A stretch of DNA of 9,085 bases, taken from positions 1 through 9,085 of the forward strand of contig DASQUP010000247.1 in assembly GCA_035641235.1 (NCBI GenBank), written 5' to 3'. The notes below the pieces were generated by a model, which worked only from the letters and a program-made list of their open reading frames with translations, was not told the origin of the DNA and did not search any database. Positions 1 through 6,155 of this stretch are shown here, piece by piece. The stretch's first letter is position 1. Each line of letters opens with the position of its first letter. The position numbers and the translations under genes were made by a program. This DNA comes from DASQUP01 sp035641235 (GTDB lineage Bacteria; Actinomycetota; CADDZG01; WHSQ01).

Positions 1-528
1 CGGAAGGCGGACGCCCTCGATGAGGACGTCGCGCTCGTCCTTGATGTAGCCGATGGTGTTCTCGGCGAAGCGCTCGATCTCTGTTGCTATCCCCTGCTTG
101 GCCTGATCGAGGGTATGTTCGACCGCGTCGAGCGTCAGTACGGTCCCCTTTCCCACCTCGACGCGGCCGATCTCGTCCCGATAGATGCGCCCGTCTTCGA
201 TCAACAGCGTCGCGCCTTCGGGGATGTCCATGACCTCGGGGCCGACGTCGTCGATGACCGGAATCCCCGCCGAAACGAGCAGCAGCGGCCCGAGATTTGG
301 ATACCGACCGGTGGACGAGCGCCGTGCGTTCACTACTGCGGCCGGGCCTCGCTGGATGAGCCCCTCAGCCGCGATGCGGTCGATGTCCTCGTGGTCGATC
401 GCCGCAACATCCCCCGGCAGGAGGCGGACGAGGAGATTCTTCGTGCGGTGGTCCACCCTGGCCGTGCCGCGAATGACGCCCGGCTCCGGAGGCTCGGAGG
501 GGCGCTTGCGGCGCGCCCACCGGATCAT
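1..528 (-). CDS. steA: SteA-like cytokinetic ring protein, N-terminal part (gene runs off the left edge)
   Basis: The first 176 codons are present, starting at ATG 528; the rest lies beyond base 1. The start overlaps the recN stop as ATGA (525-528), so the two genes are probably translationally coupled. The protein begins MIRWARRKRPSEPPEPG. It then shows segments typical of actinobacterial SteA (Rv1697 family): GTARVDHRTKNLL (residues ~21-33), PGDVAAIDHEDIDRI, AAVVNARRSSTGRYPNLGP and AENTIGYIKDERDVLIEG near the break. In Corynebacterium, SteA works with membrane partner SteB in septum formation and cell separation. The C-terminal half, which has a thiamin-pyrophosphokinase-like fold in the family, is outside the window, so its residues cannot be checked. 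Position directly after recN matches the mycobacterial order and supports the call. A steB-like gene would be expected further left. Confidence 0.87.
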   Translation of the reverse strand, partial: MIRWARRKRPSEPPEPGVIRGTARVDHRTKNLLVRLLPGDVAAIDHEDIDRIAAEGLIQRGPAAVVNARRSSTGRYPNLGPLLLVSAGIPVIDDVGPEVMDIPEGATLLIEDGRIYRDEIGRVEVGKGTVLTLDAVEHTLDQAKQGIATEIERFAENTIGYIKDERDVLIEGVRLP

Positions 529-2216
529 GCGGCACCCGCCCTGGCGAGCTCGAGCAGTTCCTGAGCGTGCTCACGCGCCCGTTCGCTTTTCGGCAACCCC
601 GCCAGCATGCGCGACAGCTCGGCTACTCGTTCGTCTCCGAACACCTCTTCGACCGAAGCCGTGGATCGGCCGCCGTCGTCAAGCTTGTTCACGCGGAAGT
701 GCCGGTCGGCGAAGGCCGCGACCTGAGGAAGATGCGTCACAACAAGAACCTGCCCACCGGTGCCTCGGGCGAGATCTGCGAGCGCGCGCCCGACGGACTG
801 TGCCGCACGGCCGCCCACCCCCGCATCAACCTCGTCGAACACCGTGGTGTGCGCACTCTCCGAAGCCGTAAGGAGGTGGAGCGCGAGGGCGATTCGAGAC
901 AGCTCCCCTCCGGACGCCACTTTGGCCACGGGCCGGAGGGCCTCGCCGTCGCTGGTCGCCACGCGGAACTCGACGGCTTCCCTCCCTCCTTCGTACAGAG
1001 GGCGATCCTCCACGGCGACCTCGAAGGTCGCTCCGCCGAGCGCAAGGTCGCCGAGCAGCTCCTCGACCGCGCGAGCGAGCCTGGGTGCGGCGGAGCGGCG
1101 CTCGGCGCTCAGGCGCTCCGCCAAATCCTCCGCCACCCGCATTAACTCTTGCGCCGTCCCCTCCGTCTGCTCCAGGTCAGTTTCGAGGCCGGCCAGCTCG
1201 TCCGCTCGCCTGCGGACGCGATCGAGATAGGCAAGCACTTCGGCCTCGTCGTCACCGTACTTGCGACCCAAACGCGCCAGGACTGCGAGGCGTGTTCGCA
1301 CCTCTTCGAGGGCATCGGGATCGGGCGGGGCGCTGCGGCGAATGAGGTCGTCGCCGATATCGGCCAGCTCGTAGCCGGTCGCGATCAGACGGTCGGCCAG
1401 TGCCGTCAGCTCCGGGTCGAGGGCCTCTGCCGTCCGCAGGCCTGCAGCGGCTCCGGCCACGAGCTCCTCGGCGCCACCTTCACCGCGGAGCGCCTCTGCG
1501 GCGGAGTGAAGGGATGCCGCGATCGTCTCCGCGTGCTCGAGACGGGACGCTTCCGCCGACAATTCGGCCGTCTCCCCGGGCCGTATGGCGGCGCTCTCGA
1601 TCTCGTTGATCTCGTACCTGAGCACATCGAGCTCCCGGCTCCGCTCGCGCTCCGAAGCCCTGAGGTCCGCGGCCCTGGCTGCAGCCGCGGCTGCCTGCGC
1701 CACCGCGTCGGCGACCCGTTCGGCCAGCGCTACGGAGTCGGCGCCGGCGAACTGGTCGAGTAACGACCGTTGGTGGGACGATGACCCGAGCCGCTGGTGT
1801 TCGTGCTGTCCGGCGATCTCCACCAGCGTTACGCCCACGTCCGCAAGGAGCGTCACCGTTGCGAGCCGCCCGTTGATGCGGGCTTTGCCGGCCCGAGAGT
1901 CGGCCGGAATTGTCCGAGATATGACGAGTTCTACTGCATTGTCTCCGGCGATTTTGTCGAGGATTCCGTGCGCGACAAGGAGATCCGCGGCGGGGTGGTT
2001 CGCCGGGATCGAGAAATGTCCCTCGACCCGCGCCTCGGGCGCGCCGGTTCGCACCAGCGATCGGTCACCCCTGGCCCCGAGCAGTAGCGAGAGGGCGGCC
2101 ACCACCAGTGTCTTCCCGGCGCCCGTCTCCCCGGTGAGGGCGCTACAACCTCGGTCGAGGATCAGCTCGGCCCGCTTGATGACGCCGAGCTCTTCGACCA
2201 CGAGCTCGTTGAGCAT
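525..2216 (-). CDS. recN: DNA repair ATPase RecN
   Basis: RecN is an SMC-like ATPase that acts at DNA double-strand breaks in the cytoplasm. From the ATG at 2216 the protein is 563 residues, normal for the family. The N-terminal head has Walker A GETGAGKT at 29-36 and the RecN-type GQHEHQ at 136-141. A long Ala/Glu/Arg-rich middle (about 160-390) is the coiled-coil arm. The C-terminal head has the ABC signature ASGGELS near 434-440, Walker B with catalytic Glu in VFDEVDAG (D461, E462) and the switch His in VVTHLPQ (about 495). The frame is open 17 codons further upstream (to 2267), but the 2216 start is preferred: MLNELVVEELGVI aligns with the usual RecN beginning, and AGGA lies 8 nt upstream. 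It is preceded by a 102-bp gap after nadK, so it may have its own promoter. I see no GAAC-N4-GTTC-like LexA box there. Confidence 0.96.
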   Translation of the reverse strand: MLNELVVEELGVIKRAELILDRGCSALTGETGAGKTLVVAALSLLLGARGDRSLVRTGAPEARVEGHFSIPANHPAADLLVAHGILDKIAGDNAVELVISRTIPADSRAGKARINGRLATVTLLADVGVTLVEIAGQHEHQRLGSSSHQRSLLDQFAGADSVALAERVADAVAQAAAAAARAADLRASERERSRELDVLRYEINEIESAAIRPGETAELSAEASRLEHAETIAASLHSAAEALRGEGGAEELVAGAAAGLRTAEALDPELTALADRLIATGYELADIGDDLIRRSAPPDPDALEEVRTRLAVLARLGRKYGDDEAEVLAYLDRVRRRADELAGLETDLEQTEGTAQELMRVAEDLAERLSAERRSAAPRLARAVEELLGDLALGGATFEVAVEDRPLYEGGREAVEFRVATSDGEALRPVAKVASGGELSRIALALHLLTASESAHTTVFDEVDAGVGGRAAQSVGRALADLARGTGGQVLVVTHLPQVAAFADRHFRVNKLDDGGRSTASVEEVFGDERVAELSRMLAGLPKSERAREHAQELLELARAGAA

Positions 2217-2318
2217 TTGGATGATCCTAAGCGGGAGCGCCCCGCAACCTCCTGCTATCCGGCGCACACTTGTTGGCCACCCTTTCGCCGGACATGGAGC
2301 GCCGGGCGCCGCCGGCCT
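2217..2318. other. recN upstream gap
   Basis: This 102-bp stretch between the nadK stop and recN start is the only sizeable gap inside the left-hand minus-strand operon. It is GC-rich and holds a 5-bp inverted repeat with a 5-nt loop (GCGGG/CCCGC at 2231-2245). There is no following T-run, so it does not look like an intrinsic terminator. Immediately before recN is TAGGAT (2224-2229, minus strand), discussed separately. No convincing small gene is seen. Confidence 0.5.
2224..2229 (-). promoter_or_regulatory. recN translation signal, or possible leaderless -10 element (TAGGAT)
   Basis: On the minus strand the sequence reads TTAGGATCATCCAAATG. AGGA can serve as a Shine-Dalgarno 8 nt before the recN ATG. 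The same bases also form TAGGAT, which fits the actinobacterial -10 pattern TANNNT and ends exactly 7 nt before the ATG. That geometry would place the transcription start on the start codon. No good -35 hexamer is seen 16-18 nt upstream, so the ribosome-binding reading is at least as likely. Confidence 0.4.
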
Positions 2319-3107
2319 CTATCCGGGAAGCCCCAGCTTGGTGCGGAGCCGCTCCAGGAATCCGGGCCCGGACAGGCGGACCATCATCAGCGGGCGGAAG
2401 TGGCGCCGCACGACGATCTTGTCTCCCGGAACGAGCCTCACCCCGGCGGCGGCGTCGCACGCGTAGACGGCCTCATCGCTCTCCTCATCAACCTGGACCT
2501 CCACGATGTCGTCCGGAGCCAGAACGAAGGGCCGGGAAAAGATCATATGTGCGCTGACCGGCACGAGGACGAGGACCTGCGCCCGGGGGGAGACGATCGG
2601 GCCCCCGGCACTCAGGGCGTAGGCGGTCGAGCCCGTCGGAGTTGCAACGATCACGCCATCCGCATTGAAAGCGGCAAGCCGCTCGCCGCCGATCGAAACG
2701 TTCAGCCGCACCAGGCGCTGTCGGGAGGAGCGCTCCACAAGCACCTCGTTGAGGCCGATGCACTGATTCGATCCGTCGGCCTCCTCGCACCTGAGCACCA
2801 TGCGCTCTTCGATGTGGAAGTTCCCCGAGACGATCTTGTCGAGCGCCGGAAACAGCTCTCCGGCGTCCACCTCGGCGAGGTACCCCAGGCGGCCGAGGTT
2901 CACTCCGAGCAGCGGCGCGTCACATCCGTGCGCGACCTGGGCGGCCCGGAGCATTGTCCCGTCTCCCCCAAGTGACACGACCAGATCGGGGTTTTCCTCC
3001 GAGACCTCTATCGACCGTTCGTCGAGCCACGCGACGAGCTGATCTCTGGTCCGGGCGATCGCCGGCTTACCGGAATGGGTGACTACTGCCACACGCCCGA
3101 CGTTCAC
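2319..3107 (-). CDS. nadK: NAD kinase
   Basis: This enzyme phosphorylates NAD(H) at the 2'-hydroxyl of the adenosine ribose to make NADP(H) in the cytoplasm. The start chosen is GTG at 3107, which overlaps the tlyA stop as GTGA; GAGGTGG lies about 5 nt upstream. This gives 262 residues, close to the family norm. The frame is open to 3287, but that 60-residue extension is Arg/Gly-rich, lies antisense-free within tlyA and has no family support. Key motifs are all present: GGDGT at 47-51 (catalytic D49), GVNLGRLGYL at 68-77, LNEVLVER with N120-E121, NADG at 148-151, TPTGSTAYALSAGGP at 156-170 and the P193 region before the C-terminal strands. Lying between tlyA and recN is the conserved actinobacterial arrangement (Rv1694-Rv1696). 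Poly(P) versus ATP preference cannot be judged by eye. Confidence 0.96.
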   Translation of the reverse strand: MNVGRVAVVTHSGKPAIARTRDQLVAWLDERSIEVSEENPDLVVSLGGDGTMLRAAQVAHGCDAPLLGVNLGRLGYLAEVDAGELFPALDKIVSGNFHIEERMVLRCEEADGSNQCIGLNEVLVERSSRQRLVRLNVSIGGERLAAFNADGVIVATPTGSTAYALSAGGPIVSPRAQVLVLVPVSAHMIFSRPFVLAPDDIVEVQVDEESDEAVYACDAAAGVRLVPGDKIVVRRHFRPLMMVRLSGPGFLERLRTKLGLPG

Positions 3108-3892
3108 GGCGCCACCTCGTCGACGACCTCGTCGAGCACCGAAACGTCTACGGAACCGCCCGATCGCAAGTGGACGAAGAATTCCCGGTTGCCCGCCGGG
3201 CCGGGAAGATGTGATGGAGCCGCTCCCGCCACGCCGAGGCCCAGCTCGCCGGCCGAGTCCACGACCCGCTGAACCGCGCGCCGCCACAGGGAGGGGTCGC
3301 GCACTACTCCGCCGGGGCCGACCGCGTCCCGTCCCACCTCGAACTGTGGCTTTACAAGCAACACGAAGTCACCATCTTCCACGACGACCGCTCTGAGCGC
3401 GGGCAGCACCAGAGTCAGGGAAATGAAGGAGAGATCCGCAACCGCGGCACCGGGGCGCCACGGCAGGTCGGCTGCGGAGAGGTTGCGCACGTTGGTTCGT
3501 TCGAGGACGATCACCCGAGGGTCGTTTCTCAGGGACCAGTCGAGCTGGCCGTAGCCGACATCGACCGTGATCACCGCCGTTGCTCCACCCTTGAGGAGCC
3601 GGTCGGTGAAACCCCCAGTCGAAGCACCCGCATCAAGCCACCGCCGGCCCGCAACTCGGACGTCCATGCGCTCGAGCGCGCCGTCGAGCTTCGACCCCCC
3701 GCGCGATACGAACGGGCTCGGTTCCGAAGTGAGTTCGACCCGGGCATCGTTTGCAACCAGGGTGGCAGCCCGGGTCGCGGGAACTCCGTTCACCACAACG
3801 GTCCCGGCTTGTATTGCCCGCTGGGCCTCTGTGCGTGACGCAACCAGACGGCGCCGGACGAGCTCAGCATCCAGGCGCGCCCGCTTCGCCAT
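3104..3892 (-). CDS. tlyA: rRNA (cytidine-2'-O)-methyltransferase TlyA, TlyAII type
   Basis: TlyA methylates ribose 2'-O positions in 16S rRNA (C1409) and 23S rRNA (C1920) in organisms with the long form; its loss gives capreomycin/viomycin resistance in M. tuberculosis. The 262-residue length and the N-terminus MAKRARLDAELVRRRL match the long (TlyAII) form. Residues ~5-55 are an S4 RNA-binding domain. The FtsJ/RrmJ-like methyltransferase follows, with RGGSKL (64-69), the SAM-binding LDAGASTGGFTD (86-97), VDVGYGQLDWSLRNDPR, VADLSFISL (D153), VKPQFEVG (K181) and GNREFF (E237). K68, D153, K181 and E237 fit the K-D-K-E tetrad proposed for the family. The interdomain linker reads SPFV (59-62) where mycobacterial TlyA has RAWV. 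The start codon lies 3 nt after the upstream stop, and its own stop overlaps nadK. Confidence 0.95.
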   Translation of the reverse strand: MAKRARLDAELVRRRLVASRTEAQRAIQAGTVVVNGVPATRAATLVANDARVELTSEPSPFVSRGGSKLDGALERMDVRVAGRRWLDAGASTGGFTDRLLKGGATAVITVDVGYGQLDWSLRNDPRVIVLERTNVRNLSAADLPWRPGAAVADLSFISLTLVLPALRAVVVEDGDFVLLVKPQFEVGRDAVGPGGVVRDPSLWRRAVQRVVDSAGELGLGVAGAAPSHLPGPAGNREFFVHLRSGGSVDVSVLDEVVDEVAP

Positions 3893-3895
3893 GGC

Positions 3896-4096
3896 TCAGG
3901 ATTCCAGCGCGCCCTCGAGATCCTTGTAGAGCTGCTCGAGCACCTCGAGGCGCTCGCCGTCGGTGTTTTCCTCAGCTGCTTCGAGCTTCCGGCGAGCGTC
4001 GGACTCAATGTCCCCACTCGGGATCCCGCCCTCAGAGGGGTTCTCTCGCTCAATGTGATGGTTCATAACGTGATTAAACCCCGGCGGGCCACTCAT
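3896..4096 (-). CDS. Small acidic protein of the tlyA operon (66 residues)
   Basis: The product is not characterised. It starts at ATG 4096, overlapping the stop of the phasin-like gene as ATGA, and ends 3 nt before tlyA, so it sits in an unbroken translational chain. The first half is polar and probably disordered. The second half (SDARRKLEAAE, then ERLEVLEQLYKDLEGAL) looks like one or two amphipathic acidic helices. There is no signal peptide or membrane segment. Actinobacteria commonly have a similarly short, acidic ORF just upstream of tlyA (Rv1693 in M. tuberculosis, 58 residues). Position and the C-terminal helix suggest the same family, but that is inference. The start/stop overlaps on both sides and the syntenic position are the best evidence that it is expressed. 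Confidence 0.75.
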   Translation of the reverse strand: MSGPPGFNHVMNHHIERENPSEGGIPSGDIESDARRKLEAAEENTDGERLEVLEQLYKDLEGALES

Positions 4097-4560
4097 TCCG
4101 TGGACCTCTCAGCGTCGGCCGGCAATCCGGCGCCGCCCTGAGAGCCCGAGGTGGTCCTCTTGGCCGCCGACTTTCGGGCGGTTGTCTTGCGGGCCGTCGA
4201 TTTCCGCTCGGTGGTCTTCTTGCGTGAGCTTGTCTTGCGTGCCGTCGTCTTGCGAGGGGAACTCGCCTCGGCGAGGTTCACTTCCATCCGGGCCACCCTT
4301 CGCTCCAGGCGCTCAACGTCGCGTTTGGTGGCAAGTCCCATGGATTCGATCTGGTTTTGCATCTCGGCGCGCACGAATCGGACGAGTTCTTTGCGATTGG
4401 CGCGGCTCGTCTCCATGAGTTCCTTCACGACCGACGACGCCTGCTTGCGGCGGACCTCACCCTCCTTAACGAGATCCCTGACGATCTTTTCCGCGCGCCC
4501 CTTGGTCAGCTCGACCATCCCGGACCCGAAGATCGCCATCCTGCGCAGTTCGTCCATCAT
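4093..4560 (-). CDS. Phasin-like protein with lysine-rich, histone-H1-like tail
   Basis: The protein is 155 residues (154 if the second ATG is used). Residues 1-98 are predicted helical and coiled-coil, rich in charged residues. The pattern VELTKGRAEKIVRDLVKEGEV followed by LERRVARMEVNL resembles the phasin-like 'polyhydroxyalkanoate synthesis regulator' family seen in actinobacteria. Residues 103-137 are a low-complexity basic tail built from repeats such as KTTARK, KTSSRK and KSTARK, like bacterial H1-type and PhaF-type tails. A short Gly/Ala/acidic end follows. There is no membrane segment. It is the first gene of the tlyA-nadK-recN-steA run, behind a perfect ribosome-binding site. No PHA synthase gene is in the window, so a role in granules is not supported here. 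Nucleic-acid or nucleoid binding through the tail is plausible but inferred. Confidence 0.8.
   Translation of the reverse strand: MMDELRRMAIFGSGMVELTKGRAEKIVRDLVKEGEVRRKQASSVVKELMETSRANRKELVRFVRAEMQNQIESMGLATKRDVERLERRVARMEVNLAEASSPRKTTARKTSSRKKTTERKSTARKTTARKSAAKRTTSGSQGGAGLPADAERSTE
4147..4254 (-). repeat. Degenerate coding repeats for the basic K/T/A/R tail
   Basis: This part of the phasin-like gene encodes about six imperfect, roughly 5- to 6-residue units (variants of K-T-T-A-R-K). At DNA level the plus strand shows recurring gtcttgcg and cgtcg/cttcttg blocks. The units are too diverged for a recent tandem duplication, but such tracts often change length between strains. Confidence 0.7.
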
Positions 4561-4564
4561 GTTT

Positions 4565-4570
4565 CCTCCT
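4565..4570 (-). promoter_or_regulatory. Strong Shine-Dalgarno (AGGAGG) before the phasin-like gene
   Basis: The minus strand reads TAAGGAGGAAACATGATG. AGGAGG is 4 nt from the first ATG (4560) and 7 nt from the second (4557). The second ATG therefore has the better spacing and may be the true start. It is the strongest ribosome-binding site I see in the window and fits the first gene of an operon. Confidence 0.75.
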
Positions 4571-4603
4571 TAGGCCGCGATCCTCGGAAATCTACACGCT
4601 TCC

Positions 4604-4609
4604 TATACT
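4604..4609 (+). promoter_or_regulatory. Likely -10 element (TATACT) of a leaderless rhomboid transcript
   Basis: TATACT is close to the TATAAT consensus and is followed by exactly 7 nt (CGACGGC) before the GTG start of the rhomboid gene. No Shine-Dalgarno is present in front of that GTG. This spacing is typical of actinobacterial leaderless promoters, where transcription begins on the first base of the start codon. No clear -35 hexamer is seen around 4581-4587. The intergenic space is only 56 bp and also holds the signals of the opposite gene. Confidence 0.6.
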
Positions 4610-4616
4610 CGACGGC

Positions 4617-5402
4617 GTGATCAACCTCATACCGATCTCGGACCACAATCCGACGAAGACGACGCCGGTCATCACCATCGGCCTGATCATCGTCAACGCG
4701 GTTCTATTCTTCTTTGTTGAGCCGGGCTTCGGGCAGAGTCGCGAGGCACAGGACTTCTTCTTCGAGAACGCTCCCCTTCCGTGTCAGTCCGCGCAGGCGT
4801 TTGGAGACGAAGCCGTCGATTGCCCCGCCGGTGATTTCCGCAGCCCCTTCACCGGACAACGGATCACTATCCCCGATCGCAGCATCACGTCGTTGCTCGG
4901 AGCCATTCTGTTCTCGACGTTCCTGCACGCGGGATTCCTGCACATCATCGGCAACATGCTTTTTCTGTGGGTTTTCGGTAACAACATCGAGGACTACCTC
5001 GGACACACGAAGTTCCTGGTCTTCTATCTATTGGGCGGCTTCGCCGCGGCATTCGCTCACATCTTGCCGAACTTGAGCGAACAGTTGCCCACCGTCGGTG
5101 CATCGGGCGCTGTAGCCGCTGTTATGGGCGCGTACATCGTGTTGTATCCGCACGCGCGGGTGAACGTGTTGCTTCCCATATTCATCATCTGGACGGTCAT
5201 TCAGATGTCGGCGCTCGCGGTGCTTGGCTTGTGGTTCGTGTACCAGTTCCTCATCGGGGTTCAGGAAGCGAGCGGGGGGGCAAGCGCGGTCGCGTGGCTC
5301 GCTCACGTCGGCGGATTTGTGTTCGGAGTGATCGGCATCTTCTTGCTCGGCGGCCGACCACAGAGGCGGCGTCCGCCGCCGTCCTGGGAGCCGCGCTGGT
5401 AG
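4617..5402 (+). CDS. Rhomboid family intramembrane serine protease
   Basis: This 261-residue membrane protease is expected to cut transmembrane substrates within the lipid bilayer. The catalytic Ser lies in GASGAVAAVMGAY (S163) and the His in AWLAHVGGFVFG (H230). H109 and N113 in HIIGNMLFLWVFGN supply the oxyanion-hole residues of the GlpG type. Membrane segments are visible near 16-34, 93-124 (interrupted), 132-150, 160-177, 183-211 and 223-246, consistent with the six-helix core. The N-terminus MINLIPISDHNPTKT matches the usual start (…D-x-N-P-T), supporting GTG 4617. Loop 1 (about 36-90) is long and carries two cysteines (C56, C69), which would face outside and could pair. The basic, Pro-rich C-terminus is short. 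It is the only plus-strand gene: it diverges from the phasin-like gene and converges on map with a 3-nt gap. The substrate is unknown. Confidence 0.93.
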   Translation: MINLIPISDHNPTKTTPVITIGLIIVNAVLFFFVEPGFGQSREAQDFFFENAPLPCQSAQAFGDEAVDCPAGDFRSPFTGQRITIPDRSITSLLGAILFSTFLHAGFLHIIGNMLFLWVFGNNIEDYLGHTKFLVFYLLGGFAAAFAHILPNLSEQLPTVGASGAVAAVMGAYIVLYPHARVNVLLPIFIIWTVIQMSALAVLGLWFVYQFLIGVQEASGGASAVAWLAHVGGFVFGVIGIFLLGGRPQRRRPPPSWEPRW

Positions 5403-5405
5403 ACG

Positions 5406-6146
5406 CTACGCCGTCAGGAGAATGGGGCCTCGCCGCGTCACGACCACCGTGTGTTCGAACTGCGCCGACAGGCTTCCATCCGCAGTGCTTATTGTCCAGC
5501 CGTCCGAGCCTGTGACGACATCTGCCGTCGACTCGGCGAGGATGGGCTCAATCGCCAGGACGAGACCTTCACGCAGCACGGCTTTGTTCCCCGGCACGAA
5601 GTAGTTGTGGACGGTCGGCTCCTCGTGGATTCGCCGGCCGGTCCCGTGGCCGCTCAACGACCGCAGGATCCGCACGCCGTGCCTGGAGACATCCTCCTCC
5701 ACGGCGCGCCCGATGTAGTTCACCGGCGCACCCACCTTCACCGCGCCGATCGCCGCGTCGAGTGCGGACTGCGCCGCATGCACGAGTGCAGCGGCCCTCT
5801 TCGAGACAGGCGGGACACACACCGTCGTACACGCATCGGCTAGGTAGCCGTCGAGTTCGGCAGTCACATCGATCTTCACCACGTCGCCGGGGCGGATCAC
5901 GCGCGCTCCGGGGATCCCGTGGACCGCCTCCTCGTTGACGCTGATGGTCGCGATTCCAGGGAAGTCGTAGAAGACATTCGGGGCGGAGCGCGCGCCGAAT
6001 TCTGCAAGGACGTCCGCACCAACCTTGTCGAGCTCGGCCGTCGTCACCCCGGGTCGGAGGACGGCTGCCATTCGATCGATAGTCGCGCGCACTGCGCGCC
6101 CGACACGGCGGAGCGCTGCAAGTTCTTGCTCGCGACGAACGGTCAT
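5406..6146 (-). CDS. map: Methionine aminopeptidase, type I
   Basis: This metalloenzyme removes the initiator Met from nascent cytoplasmic proteins. The 246-residue length is that of a minimal type Ia enzyme without the N-terminal zinc/SH3-binding extension. All metal ligands are present with the spacing of the E. coli enzyme: D93 (KIDVT), D104 (GYLADAC), H167 (SGHGTG), E200 (AIEPIL) and E231 (QFEHTV). The substrate-pocket histidines H76 (AVHGIPG) and H174 (IHEEPTVHNY) are also there. ATG 6146 is 9 nt after the phosphatase stop and has no clear Shine-Dalgarno, so expression probably depends on the upstream genes. Actinobacteria often carry two map paralogues; the other, frequently next to secY/adk, is not in this window. 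Its 3' end almost touches the convergent rhomboid gene, leaving no room for a separate terminator. Confidence 0.96.
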   Translation of the reverse strand: MTVRREQELAALRRVGRAVRATIDRMAAVLRPGVTTAELDKVGADVLAEFGARSAPNVFYDFPGIATISVNEEAVHGIPGARVIRPGDVVKIDVTAELDGYLADACTTVCVPPVSKRAAALVHAAQSALDAAIGAVKVGAPVNYIGRAVEEDVSRHGVRILRSLSGHGTGRRIHEEPTVHNYFVPGNKAVLREGLVLAIEPILAESTADVVTGSDGWTISTADGSLSAQFEHTVVVTRRGPILLTA

Positions 6147-6155
6147 CGCTACACG

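Noticed and set aside
2231..2245. Inverted repeat GCGGG/CCCGC as a terminator after nadK.
   Set aside because: Only 5 bp of stem and no T-run on the minus strand; easily found by chance at this GC content.
1585..2466. Long plus-strand open frame (293 codons) opposite recN, with others over tlyA, nadK and the monooxygenase gene.
   Set aside because: The translations are Ser/Arg/Pro-rich with no recognisable domain and lie opposite genes with complete family motifs. High GC content leaves antisense frames open.
3108..3287. N-terminal extension of NAD kinase by 60 residues.
   Set aside because: The extension is Arg/Gly-rich, lies wholly inside tlyA, and the GTGA overlap with a Shine-Dalgarno gives a normal-length enzyme.
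4147..4254. Repeated short blocks considered as a CRISPR or regulatory repeat array.
   Set aside because: They are in frame, degenerate and encode the low-complexity basic tail of the phasin-like protein; there are no spacers.
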